In this document: in pieces, positions 8,335 through 16,333 of the stretch | Layout of the letters: each line of letters begins with the position of its first letter | Position numbering within the stretch: the first letter of the stretch is position 1 | NCBI RefSeq assembly: GCF_032670585.1 | Contig: NZ_JAVQHL010000007.1 | Span: 1-37,309, forward strand | Reading direction: 5' to 3' | DNA from: Ostreiculturibacter nitratireducens | GTDB lineage: Bacteria; Pseudomonadota; Alphaproteobacteria; Rhodobacterales; Rhodobacteraceae | DNA: 37,309 bases | Translations under genes and position numbers: made by a program | The notes under the pieces: model-generated | Databases searched by the model: none | Told to the model about the DNA's origin: nothing | Seen by the model: only the letters and a program-made list of their open reading frames with translations

Positions 8335-9092
8335 GAGATTTCACCTACGACACGATCCTGTCATCCATGACCGGCGAGGGTGTACGCACCATCTCGCTCA
8401 ACCGGCCGGACTCGCTCAACGCCATGAACCGAAGGTTGATCGACGAGGTGGCGATCGCGTTCAACGAGGCCAACCGGGATAGGGAAACGCGCGCCATCGT
8501 GTTCACTGGAGAGGGACGCGCCTTTTGCGCGGGCGATGACCGCCATGAGCATGTTCATCCGGAAACCGAGGAGCAGGCGCGCGATATCGTCGACGCGATC
8601 CAGCGCGCGACCGAGGCGATCGTGTTCGGCGCGAAACCTGTGGTCGGGGCCATCAATGGCTGGGCCGTGGGTGGCGGCTTCGAATGGGCGATCAACTGCG
8701 ACTTCCCGATTTGGGCAGAAAGCGCCAAGGGTTTCTTCCCCGAGGTATCGCTCAACCTCTTCGTCACCGGCGCCGTGACGACGATTCTTCCGGCCATAGT
8801 CGGTCCCGTGAAAGCCCGTGAAATGCTTTTTCTGGGAGAGCGCTATTCGGCCGAGGACCTCAAGGCCTGCGGCGTTGCATGGAAAGTCGTTCCCGATGCG
8901 GAGTTGCGGGAGGAAGCGGGACGGGTCGCAGCACGACTTGCGGCGCTTCCGAGTCTTTCGGTGCGGGCCATGAAGCGGGTGCTCAACCAGGCTTCCGCAG
9001 GAGCGATCCGGACGGCCCTGCTGCTCGAAACCGAAGCGACCGTGGCGGGCTTTCTCGACCCTGAGACCACGCGGCTTCTCAAAGCATTCTAG
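8331..9092 (+). CDS. Enoyl-CoA hydratase/isomerase (crotonase) family protein
   Basis: A 253-residue crotonase-fold enzyme acting on an acyl-CoA. It shows LNRPDSLNAMN, then FCAGDD (family norm FCAGAD) for CoA binding and the first oxyanion-hole residue, and GWAVGGGFEWAINCD. Both catalytic glutamates of hydratases seem present: Glu118 (GGGFEW) and Glu138 (FFPEVS), 20 residues apart as in E144/E164 of the rat enzyme. The start overlaps the ligase stop as ATGA. As the last gene of a TetR-ligase-crotonase operon it should act on the CoA thioester made by the ligase. Hydration, isomerisation or hydrolysis (as in HmfE-type 2-oxoglutaroyl-CoA hydrolases) cannot be separated by reading alone. Confidence 0.88.
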   Translation: MRDFTYDTILSSMTGEGVRTISLNRPDSLNAMNRRLIDEVAIAFNEANRDRETRAIVFTGEGRAFCAGDDRHEHVHPETEEQARDIVDAIQRATEAIVFGAKPVVGAINGWAVGGGFEWAINCDFPIWAESAKGFFPEVSLNLFVTGAVTTILPAIVGPVKAREMLFLGERYSAEDLKACGVAWKVVPDAELREEAGRVAARLAALPSLSVRAMKRVLNQASAGAIRTALLLETEATVAGFLDPETTRLLKAF

Positions 9093-9409
9093 TATGAGCT
9101 CCCAAAAGTCGGCTTTCCTGGCCGTTAACAGCAAAACATACGATAGCCCACTCGTCCGCTGAACGATCGTGGGGTTATCTTGGCAAATGGCAGACACTGC
9201 CAAGAGCTGACATTTGGCTTGGCCGCAGTCGACGTCAGCTGCGAGCCTCCCTGAACGCTGACCATCATCGATTCAGAAGTGACATTGGGACCGCTCCCGA
9301 CGCGGAAGAACGCGCGTCCGGGGTTTTCACATGTCTTTGGCTGCGGCGCGTCCGAACCTGTCCGACGTGCTTCTGCAGGTTCCCGTTGCGCGGTTGCGGG
9401 GAATGGGCG
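9093..9409. other. Convergent intergenic region without a gene
   Basis: 317 bases between the crotonase-family gene (+) and the TRAP large permease gene (-). I see no gene here. A weak stem, GACGCG (9299-9304) with CGCGTC (9313-9318), is followed by GGGGTTTT and could terminate plus-strand transcription, but it lies about 200 bases after the stop. The rest is unremarkable. Confidence 0.4.
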
Positions 9410-10738
9410 TCAGAGGAAAACCGTCGCCGTGGCAGGAACCAGCGTGACGATGACCAGAACCAGCAGCATGACGGCGATGAAGGGCAGTGTTGCGGCAAAG
9501 ATCTGCTCGACCGAGACGGAGGGGTCGTTGAGCGTGTTGTGCACCGTGAAGACCGAGATCCCGAATGGCGGGGTCAGAAGACCGATCTCCACCGCGATCA
9601 CGGTCACGATGCCGAAATGACTGAGGTCGATCCCCATACCCTGCGCGATCGGTGCCGCGATCGGTACCATGATGAGCAGGATAGAGGTACTGTCGAGGAT
9701 CATCCCCATCAGCAGGATGATCGCCGAATAGAAGAACAGGAAGCCAAGCGGGCCGAAACCGGACTGCGCGACGAGTCCGCCGATGGCGTTGGGCAGCCCG
9801 GCGATGGCCAACATGCGGGAATAGAACGAGGCCGCGACCAGGAGCAGCAGGATCGAGACCGAGATCACGCCTGTCTGCTTCATCACCTGCCACAGCCTGT
9901 GACGGTCGAGGCTGCGCCGCGACAGGGCGACGAGCAGCGCGCCGAAGGCGCCGACACCGCCTGCCTCCGTCGGCGTGAAGAAGCCCGTGTAAAGGCCACC
10001 CAGAACGAGCATCACCAAAAGGATGATCGGCACCAGCTTGGCAACCATTCTGCCAAGCGGCATTGGCTTGAAGTCCTTGTCCAGACGGCGCTGGCGCGCG
10101 CTGTCGGGATCCCTCAGAACGAAGCCGGGGAACAGCACCGTTATGCCGACCAGCATGGCCACGAAGCCCCCGGCCAGCATCAGGCCTGGGACGATGCCTG
10201 CAATGAACATGCCGCCAATCGACACTTCGGCCAGCACTCCGTAGATGATTAGCAGGAGGCTCGGCGGGATCAGCATTCCAAGAACCGAAGACCCCGCGAC
10301 CGTGCCCGCCGCGAAGGACGGAAGGTAGCCGTGCCGCGTCATCTCGGGTACCGCAACGCGGGTAAACACGGCGGCGGACGCGATGGAGACGCCGGTGACG
10401 GCGGCAAAGACCGTATTGGCAGCGACCGTTGCGACGCCAAGCCCGCAGATCATTCGGCGCAGCAGTTCCTCGGCCACCTCGAACGTATCGCGCCCGACGT
10501 TGGAGATGCTAACGAGGAGCCCCATGAGCACGAAAAGCGGGATCGTCGCGAAGAGGTAATCCGCGATACCGGAATAGGCGGTCAGCTCCAGCATCCTGAA
10601 GGCCAGGTCGATGTTGTTGCGGATCAGCCAGATCCCCACGAACGCCACGCCGAATAGCGCGTAGGCGATCTGCATTCCGAGAAGGACCAGCAGGATCAGC
10701 ACGCCGATCAGAAGAAAGCCGACGGCGAGTGTGGTCAT
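9410..10738 (-). CDS. TRAP transporter large permease (DctM family)
   Basis: A 442-residue inner-membrane protein with about twelve hydrophobic segments, slightly longer than the usual ~425. The N-terminus MTTLAVGFLLIGVLILLVLLG and blocks such as IPLFVLMGLLVS, VLGMLIPPSLLLIIYGVL and TPTEAGGVGAFGAL are typical of DctM, the ion-coupled transport subunit. Its start (10738) overlaps the small-permease stop by four bases (ATGA). It works with the DctQ-like and DctP-like proteins encoded just upstream to import an organic acid with sodium. It is the last gene of the six-gene hydroxylase/TRAP operon. Confidence 0.93.
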   Translation of the reverse strand: MTTLAVGFLLIGVLILLVLLGMQIAYALFGVAFVGIWLIRNNIDLAFRMLELTAYSGIADYLFATIPLFVLMGLLVSISNVGRDTFEVAEELLRRMICGLGVATVAANTVFAAVTGVSIASAAVFTRVAVPEMTRHGYLPSFAAGTVAGSSVLGMLIPPSLLLIIYGVLAEVSIGGMFIAGIVPGLMLAGGFVAMLVGITVLFPGFVLRDPDSARQRRLDKDFKPMPLGRMVAKLVPIILLVMLVLGGLYTGFFTPTEAGGVGAFGALLVALSRRSLDRHRLWQVMKQTGVISVSILLLLVAASFYSRMLAIAGLPNAIGGLVAQSGFGPLGFLFFYSAIILLMGMILDSTSILLIMVPIAAPIAQGMGIDLSHFGIVTVIAVEIGLLTPPFGISVFTVHNTLNDPSVSVEQIFAATLPFIAVMLLVLVIVTLVPATATVFL

Positions 10739-11298
10739 TCCAGTCTCCGTAAACTGCGGATTTCCTCGTTCGCTCGGTAGAGCGCGGCGAGGATTGCCAC
10801 CGCCGAGCCAAGCGCCGTGATCCCCCGGAACGGCCAGGTCGGAATGGTGAACACGCCCTGGACCCCGAAAAATTCCATCGTCCGCCACGCGTCGACGAAT
10901 TTCGGCCAGGAGGCCCAGAGGATTAACGCGAAGACCGCTGCGCCGGCGATGCAGAACGCCGCCTCGATCACCGAGACCGCCGCTGGGGACGCCCGGTCGA
11001 TCCGCCGCAAGAGGAAATCGGCGCGGGTCAGGCGCTTTTGCAGGATCGCCGCCGCAACCTGCAGGAACACGATGGCGACCACCGCCCTGGCTGCTATTTC
11101 CGACACGCCCGTGATCGGCGCGTCGAGAAAGTTGCGACCAACCACGTCGGCGACGATCAGCAGCATCAGCGCCCCTATCCCGGCGGTGCCGACGGCCGAC
11201 ATCGCCGCCGCGACGCTGCCGAGCAGTGCCCCGAAAGGCGCATCGGCAAACGCCGGGACGAACCCGTCGTCAAGTTCGGCTGTGCTGTCGTCGCTCAT
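10735..11298 (-). CDS. TRAP transporter small permease (DctQ family)
   Basis: A 187-residue membrane protein with four hydrophobic segments, the usual DctQ topology. Recognisable stretches include GALMLLIVADVVGRNFLDAP (the first membrane helix with the conserved RNF) and RAVVAIVFLQVAAAIL. The start at 11298 follows GGAAGGAACC, a good ribosome-binding site. It overlaps the large permease by four bases. It is needed for assembly or function of the transport subunit. Confidence 0.9.
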   Translation of the reverse strand: MSDDSTAELDDGFVPAFADAPFGALLGSVAAAMSAVGTAGIGALMLLIVADVVGRNFLDAPITGVSEIAARAVVAIVFLQVAAAILQKRLTRADFLLRRIDRASPAAVSVIEAAFCIAGAAVFALILWASWPKFVDAWRTMEFFGVQGVFTIPTWPFRGITALGSAVAILAALYRANEEIRSLRRLE

Positions 11299-11327
11299 GG
11301 TTCCTTCCCTTTCCCCAGAGCATGACT

Positions 11328-11358
11328 GCGCCCGCCTAGATACTCTCCGGGCGGGCGC
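11328..11358 (-). terminator. GC hairpin between TRAP binding-protein and small-permease genes
   Basis: GCGCCCGCC (11328-11336) and GGCGGGCGC (11350-11358) form a perfect 9-bp stem with a 13-base loop, in the 81-base gap after the binding-protein stop. There is no T run on the transcribed strand. Partial termination or protection of the upstream mRNA would raise binding-protein yield (inference). Confidence 0.5.
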
Positions 11359-11379
11359 GATCCAAGGCAAGTCCCTGTT

Positions 11380-12435
11380 TCAGAGTCCTTCGTCCCAGTT
11401 GCGCAGCGGCGTCGCGCCACGCTCGCGGAGCGCGTCGAAATAGGCCTTGAGCACGACCCGCCCCTTGTCGCCGGTCTGCTCGAGCCAGGGCTCGATGATG
11501 TTGGGAAGGCCGTTCACCCACTTTGCCTTTTCCTCTTCCGGCAGTTCGTGGATGGTCAGGCCCGCAGCCTGCATCTCGACCAACGCGCGCGCGGCGAGAT
11601 CGGCCACGTAATCGCCATGCGCCGTGGAGGTCGCCTTCGCGGCGTCACGGAACGCCACCTGCACCGGCTCGGGCAGGCCCTCGAAGAAATCCTTGTTGGC
11701 AGCGATCCCGCCGAAATACATCGAGCCGATCCCGACGCGCGTCAGCTGCGGTGCAACTTCGTAGACGCGTGTCGGCAGGATGCCGGACGCGAAGGAAAGC
11801 GCGCCTTCTGTCACGCCTGTCTGGATGTTTGTGTAGTAGGTGGTCAACGCGCCGTCGACCGGCGTCGCGCCCGTGCCCTGAAGCCAGTTCGCCGAGGTCC
11901 CCGGGGCGTTCAGCTTCCGGTTCTGGAGGTCGGTCATCGAGGAGACCGGGAAGGTCGCGTAGATATCGTAGCTGTCGGTGATCAGGGAGGACAGGTGCAC
12001 CATGCCGTTCTCGGCCCAGCTGTCCTTGAGTTCGGGCAGGTTCTCGGACAGATCGTCGAAGATCTCGATGATCATCCGGTGATCCTCGGTCGCGAAGGGC
12101 GTGAAGTAGGTCACGTTCTGAAGCGGCATGTTCGCCCCTTCCCAGACCGTGCCGACCATACCCACATCGACGATGCCGTCCATGACCGCTTCGCGCGTGT
12201 CGGTGAACTTGTAAAGCGTGCCGGCGTAATTCTCGACCCAGTCGACCTGGTACTCGCCAGCCTCCGCCAGGATGCGGTTCACCTCCGGCTGAAACGTGTT
12301 CTTCATCGCGTAGACCCAGATGTTAGCCTCGGGGTGCGACGAACCGATGTTGACAGTGATGGTCTGCTGCGCGTGGGCCGCCGCGCCCAGGCACAGGGCG
12401 ACGGCGGTGGCCGTGGTGAATGTCGAAAGCTTCAT
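11380..12435 (-). CDS. TRAP transporter periplasmic solute-binding protein (DctP family)
   Basis: A 351-residue binding protein with a 22-residue signal peptide (MKLSTFTTATAVALCLGAAA, cleaved after HA before QQTITV). The mature start VNIGSSHPEANIW and the later blocks DGIVDVGMVG and NAPGTSANWLQGTG fit the DctP fold, whose conserved Arg usually binds a carboxylate. GGGAGG precedes the start. It lies 47 bases downstream of the hydroxylase large subunit and in the same direction, so uptake and hydroxylation genes probably share one transcript. This suggests that the imported acid, or its CoA ester, is the hydroxylase substrate (inference). Confidence 0.92.
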   Translation of the reverse strand: MKLSTFTTATAVALCLGAAAHAQQTITVNIGSSHPEANIWVYAMKNTFQPEVNRILAEAGEYQVDWVENYAGTLYKFTDTREAVMDGIVDVGMVGTVWEGANMPLQNVTYFTPFATEDHRMIIEIFDDLSENLPELKDSWAENGMVHLSSLITDSYDIYATFPVSSMTDLQNRKLNAPGTSANWLQGTGATPVDGALTTYYTNIQTGVTEGALSFASGILPTRVYEVAPQLTRVGIGSMYFGGIAANKDFFEGLPEPVQVAFRDAAKATSTAHGDYVADLAARALVEMQAAGLTIHELPEEEKAKWVNGLPNIIEPWLEQTGDKGRVVLKAYFDALRERGATPLRNWDEGL

Positions 12436-12482
12436 GAAGTCCTCCCTTGGGTCGGGCGCGCCTCCCGCTTGCCCGGTTTGCT

Positions 12483-14864
12483 CTAGTCTTCCAGTTTTCC
12501 CAGGGCGCGCAGGATGCGCTCTGGCGTGAACGGCATTTCGGTCACCTGCGCGCCGAATGGGCGCAGGGCGTCGTTGATCGCATTCATGACGGCGGCAGGG
12601 GCCCCGGCGGTACCGGCCTCGCCGGCGCCCTTGGCGCCGAGCTCGCTCTCATTGGTGGGCGTCTCTACGTGGCCGATCACCATGTCTGGCATCTCTGCCG
12701 CCATTGGCACGAGGTAGTCGGCCATAGAACCGTTGAGCAACTGGCCGTCGGCGTCGTAGTGGATCTCCTCGAACAGCGCGCCCCCCAGACCCTGTACGAT
12801 GCCACCCCGGATCTGCTCGTCGACAAGCTGCGGGTTGATGATCCGACCGCAATCCTCGACGCACCAGTGTTTCAGCAGCTTGACCACTCCGGTCTCGATG
12901 TCGACCTCCAGGTAGGATGCCTGCATCCCGTTCGTGAAGGCAAATGGGTAGTCCGAGGTGATGAAATGCCTGGTCTGCACCAGCTCGCGCGGCAACCCCT
13001 TGGGCAGCGTGTCGCCGCGGAAATAGACGATGCGGCCCAGTTCTTCGAGCGGCATCCGCTCCTCGCCGCTGTCGGCATCCACGATCTTGCCGTCGCGGAT
13101 GTCGAGCCTCGATTGATCGGCCTGCAGCATGGCCGCCGCCACCTCGAGGATGGAGCCGCGGAGCGCGCGGGCGGACTGCAGTGCCGCCTCCCCGCCGATC
13201 CCGGCCCCGCGCGAGGCCCAGGTGCCGCCGCCGTAGGGCGTCACCTGGGTGTCGCCGGTGATCACGCGAACCCTGTCGGGCGACACGCCCACGCCCTCGG
13301 CCACGACCTGGGCCAGCATCGCCTCGGTCCCCTGACCCTGCTCGGTGACGCCCGAAAGCGCCACGATCGATCCGTCTGGGTCCATGCGGACCGTGCAGCC
13401 GTCCTGCGCCGAGATGCGAGCGCCGCCGATGCCGTACATGAAGGGCGAGGGGTTGGTCAGCTCGATGAAGCTCGCGATGCCGATCCCGCGATGGATGCCG
13501 CGCTTGCGGGCCTCCGCTTGATCGGCGCGGAGCGTCTCATAGTCCATCAGCTCCAGGAGCTTGTCCATCGAGGCGTGGTGCGACAACGCCTCGAACCGCA
13601 TCTTCGCAGGGGAGGTCACGGGATAGGCGTCGTCGGCATACATATTGCGGCGGCGGATCTCGACCGGATCCATGCCGATCGCGGCCGCGGCCATGTCCAC
13701 GAGCCCCTCCGTGATCGCCACCGCGATGGGATGGCCGACGGCACGGTATTGGCAGGTGGGCGTCTTGTTCTGGAAGACGACGGTGGTCCGAGCGCGATAG
13801 TTGGCGAAATCGTAAGGCCCGCCGCAAAGGTTCACCACCTGATTGCCCTCGATGGCCGAAGTGCGGGGATAGACCGAATAGGCGCCGATGGCTGTCCAGT
13901 CGTCCACATCGATGGCGAGGATCTTTCCGTTTTCATCCACGGCGATCTTCGCCTCGATCTCGTGGTCCCGGGCGTGGATGTCGCTCGTGAAGCTCTCCAG
14001 CCGGTCGGCAACGAACTTCACCGGGCGCCCCATGACCTTGGCGATGGCCGCTGTTGCCACCTCGTCCGGATAGACATGGACCTTGATCCCGTAGGAGCCG
14101 CCCACATCGCCGCAGATCACGCGCACGCGGCCTTCGGGAATGTCGAGGTGCTTGGCAAGGACCGTCTGCATCATGTGCGGCGCCTGCGTCGCATGATAGG
14201 CGGTCAGTTGCCCCTCGGCGGGATTCCAGTCCGCAAGGATCGAACGCGGTTCGAGCGTCACGCCGGTGTGGCGCGCGGTCCGAAACCAAGCCGTGACGAC
14301 CTTGTGCGCCGACGCCAGGGCGGCGTCCACGTCCCCCTCTTCGTGCAGCCGGCGGAAGGCGAGGTTGTCACCCATCTCGGCGTGCAGCACGGGTGTTTCC
14401 TTGTCGAGGGCGGTCATCATGCCGGTGACGGCGGGAAGCGGATCGTAATCGACCTCGACCAGCGCCGCGCCTTCCTCGGCCGCGGCACGGGAGGTGGCGA
14501 CGACGGCCACCACCGGCTCGCCGACCCAAGTGGCGCGGTCCACCGCCATGGCGTGCTGCGGCGGAGACTTCAGCCCCTTGAGATGAGCCAGCACGGCGAC
14601 CCACGGGCTGCAGACCTCGGCCAGGTCGGCCCCGGTGAAGACACGCAGCACGCCCTTGACGCCCTTCGCCGCGGCCGCATCGATGCCGGTGATTTTCGCG
14701 TGCGCCATGGGCGAGCGCACGAATGCCACATGCACCATGCGCGGCAGGACGATATCGTCCACGTAGCGCCCGCGCCCCTGAGCCAGCTTGCCCGCGTTCG
14801 GGCGCGGGACGGTCTTGCCGATGTAGGAATTGGGCCGGTCGGGATTTCCGAACGCGATGGTCAT
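12483..14864 (-). CDS. Molybdenum hydroxylase large subunit (xanthine dehydrogenase/CO dehydrogenase family)
   Basis: A 793-residue molybdopterin-cytosine-dinucleotide-type catalytic subunit. The N-terminal a/b-hammerhead domain begins GKTVPRPNAGKLAQGRGRYV. The Mo-binding core contains GDVGGSYGIK, and the active-site loop reads TPTCQYRAVGHPIAVAITE around residue 371. The conserved catalytic glutamate is in GAKGAGEAG (Glu749). The loop lacks the AYxCSFR signature of form I CO dehydrogenase and is closer to the AYRGAGR class, so an organic substrate is more likely than CO. It forms a heterotrimer with the two next-door subunits and hydroxylates a substrate with water as oxygen source. The start overlaps the small subunit by four bases. 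Confidence 0.92.
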   Translation of the reverse strand: MTIAFGNPDRPNSYIGKTVPRPNAGKLAQGRGRYVDDIVLPRMVHVAFVRSPMAHAKITGIDAAAAKGVKGVLRVFTGADLAEVCSPWVAVLAHLKGLKSPPQHAMAVDRATWVGEPVVAVVATSRAAAEEGAALVEVDYDPLPAVTGMMTALDKETPVLHAEMGDNLAFRRLHEEGDVDAALASAHKVVTAWFRTARHTGVTLEPRSILADWNPAEGQLTAYHATQAPHMMQTVLAKHLDIPEGRVRVICGDVGGSYGIKVHVYPDEVATAAIAKVMGRPVKFVADRLESFTSDIHARDHEIEAKIAVDENGKILAIDVDDWTAIGAYSVYPRTSAIEGNQVVNLCGGPYDFANYRARTTVVFQNKTPTCQYRAVGHPIAVAITEGLVDMAAAAIGMDPVEIRRRNMYADDAYPVTSPAKMRFEALSHHASMDKLLELMDYETLRADQAEARKRGIHRGIGIASFIELTNPSPFMYGIGGARISAQDGCTVRMDPDGSIVALSGVTEQGQGTEAMLAQVVAEGVGVSPDRVRVITGDTQVTPYGGGTWASRGAGIGGEAALQSARALRGSILEVAAAMLQADQSRLDIRDGKIVDADSGEERMPLEELGRIVYFRGDTLPKGLPRELVQTRHFITSDYPFAFTNGMQASYLEVDIETGVVKLLKHWCVEDCGRIINPQLVDEQIRGGIVQGLGGALFEEIHYDADGQLLNGSMADYLVPMAAEMPDMVIGHVETPTNESELGAKGAGEAGTAGAPAAVMNAINDALRPFGAQVTEMPFTPERILRALGKLED

Positions 14865-15361
14865 GCCGCCCCCTTTCCGGCGCGCACCCGCGCCACGCTT
14901 TCGATCGCATCCACGATGGCCTCGTAGCCCGTGCAGCGGCAGTAGTTGCCGGAAAGATGCTCCCGTATCTCCGCCCGCGAGGGAACTCCGCCCCGCGACA
15001 GAAGTTCCTGCGCCGAAACGAGCATGCCCGGCGTGCAGAAGCCGCATTGCAGCGCGTTGCGCGCCACGAAGGCTTCTTGCAGATCGGCGATCTCGGCCCT
15101 GTCGGAAAGTCCCTCGACCGTCCAGACTTCGGCGCCGTCTGCCTGCGCCGCGAGCATCAGGCAGCCGCGCACCGCCTGGCCGTTCACCCGCACCGTGCAG
15201 GCTCCACAGACGCCATGCTCACAACTCGCGTGTGCGCCGGTCAGCCCCAGTTCCAGCCGCAGGAAGTCGATCAGGTGTTGACCTGCGGGCACACGCCCCT
15301 CGACCGGCTCGCCATTCACAGTCAGCGCGATATCGATCTTGTCCTGGAACATCTCGGTCAT
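14861..15361 (-). CDS. Molybdenum hydroxylase small subunit, [2Fe-2S] protein
   Basis: A 166-residue iron-sulfur subunit with both expected clusters. The plant-ferredoxin-type site uses Cys47, Cys52, Cys55 (CEHGVCGAC) and Cys67. The a-helical site uses Cys106, Cys109 (CGFC), Cys141 and Cys143 (CRC). It passes electrons from the molybdenum centre in the large subunit to FAD in the medium subunit. Start and stop both overlap neighbours by four bases (ATGA), as expected for a stoichiometric complex. Confidence 0.95.
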   Translation of the reverse strand: MTEMFQDKIDIALTVNGEPVEGRVPAGQHLIDFLRLELGLTGAHASCEHGVCGACTVRVNGQAVRGCLMLAAQADGAEVWTVEGLSDRAEIADLQEAFVARNALQCGFCTPGMLVSAQELLSRGGVPSRAEIREHLSGNYCRCTGYEAIVDAIESVARVRAGKGAA

Positions 15362-16191
15362 GCCTTGCTTCCCTCGATCCGGGCCACGGCGCGGCGCAGG
15401 AGTACACCGGCGAGGTGGCGGCGATAGGCTGCGCTGGCCTGGGTGTCCGACGGCGGGTCGATTTCCGCCCCCAGCGCAGTGACCGCCGCTTCGACATCGC
15501 CCCCGTCGAGCGCCGCCATCGCTCCTTTGGCCAGCACCGGCTTCGGCCCGACCGAGAACAAGGACACCCGGTTCCCATCGTCTCGGCGGACGAGGCAGAG
15601 CCCCGCCAGTGCATAATCGCCGGACCGGCGGGCGACCTCTTCGATCACCTGGACCTCAGCCTCCCCTGCCTTTGGCACGGTAATCGCGGTCAGGATCTCG
15701 CCCTCCTGCAATGCCGTGGCGAAGATGTCCTCGAAGAAATCCTCCGCCGCGATTTGCCGCGTACCCTCGGGACCGGCGACATGCATCGTGGCGCCCAGCG
15801 CAAGAACGCAGGCCGGAAACTCTGCCGACGGGTCAGCATGAGCCAACGCCCCGCCGATCGTGCCGCGATTGCGTATCGCTGCATGGGCGATGTAGCCCAC
15901 CGCGTCCGCCAGCAAGGGCGCGTGGCGACGCACCAGCGGATTCGTACCGATCTCGGCATGGCGCGTAAGGGCGCCAATCTTGAGGGTGTCGCCCGCGTCC
16001 TTCACGCCAGACAACTCCGACAGACGCGAGATGTCGACAAGCAGGTCACCTGTAGACAGCCGCATGTTCATCGCTGCAATCAGGCTCTGCCCTCCCGCCA
16101 GAACGCGGCCCATGCCGTTCGCGGATGAGAGAAGCTCCAGCGCATGATTCAAGTCGTTTGCCCGAGCGTAGCCGCCCGCCGATGCCTTCAT
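15358..16191 (-). CDS. Molybdenum hydroxylase medium subunit, FAD-binding
   Basis: A 277-residue FAD subunit of the CoxM family. The two flavin-contact motifs are AGGQSL (residues 32-37) and TIGG (residues 111-114). The length lacks room for the extra [4Fe-4S] insert found in 4-hydroxybenzoyl-CoA reductase, so the enzyme is more likely an oxidative hydroxylase than a ring reductase. The start at 16191, after GGGGAGG, was preferred to an upstream ATG at 16233. It is the first gene of the six-gene minus-strand operon and starts 48 bases from the palindromic operator at 16239-16256. Confidence 0.92.
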   Translation of the reverse strand: MKASAGGYARANDLNHALELLSSANGMGRVLAGGQSLIAAMNMRLSTGDLLVDISRLSELSGVKDAGDTLKIGALTRHAEIGTNPLVRRHAPLLADAVGYIAHAAIRNRGTIGGALAHADPSAEFPACVLALGATMHVAGPEGTRQIAAEDFFEDIFATALQEGEILTAITVPKAGEAEVQVIEEVARRSGDYALAGLCLVRRDDGNRVSLFSVGPKPVLAKGAMAALDGGDVEAAVTALGAEIDPPSDTQASAAYRRHLAGVLLRRAVARIEGSKA

Positions 16192-16238
16192 GGCGCCCCT
16201 CCCCGTCACTCCTCCCGCGGCATGGAATCGCACCGCTT

Positions 16239-16256
16239 ATTGAGCACTTGCTCAAT
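16239..16256. promoter_or_regulatory. Perfect palindromic operator between hydroxylase operon and TetR gene
   Basis: ATTGAGCACTTGCTCAAT is two perfect 8-bp half-sites (ATTGAGCA/TGCTCAAT) around a CT spacer. It sits in the 142-base divergent region, 48 bases before the hydroxylase operon start and 78 bases before the TetR start. A TATAAA at 16275-16280 might be part of the tetR promoter. The dyad and its position strongly suggest that the adjacent TetR protein represses both directions (inference). Confidence 0.7.
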
Positions 16257-16333
16257 CCTGTTGATCGGATGATCTATAAATCTCGAGTCGTTGCAAGTCA
16301 TTAATTCCGCTAGGGAAGGGCCAGAGGCATCGA

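Noticed and set aside
7030..9092. Part of the classical phenylacetate (paa) pathway
   Set aside because: No ring epoxidase, ring-opening or beta-oxidation paa genes are present; only the ligase family resembles it.
12447..14927. Very long open frame (over 800 codons) on the plus strand opposite the molybdenum hydroxylase large subunit
   Set aside because: It is an antisense shadow of a GC-rich gene: no family motifs, His/Arg/Asp-rich composition, no ribosome-binding site. The minus-strand gene has all expected motifs.
12483..16191. Aerobic CO dehydrogenase
   Set aside because: The form I active-site motif AYxCSFR is absent and TRAP genes follow; an organic substrate is more likely.
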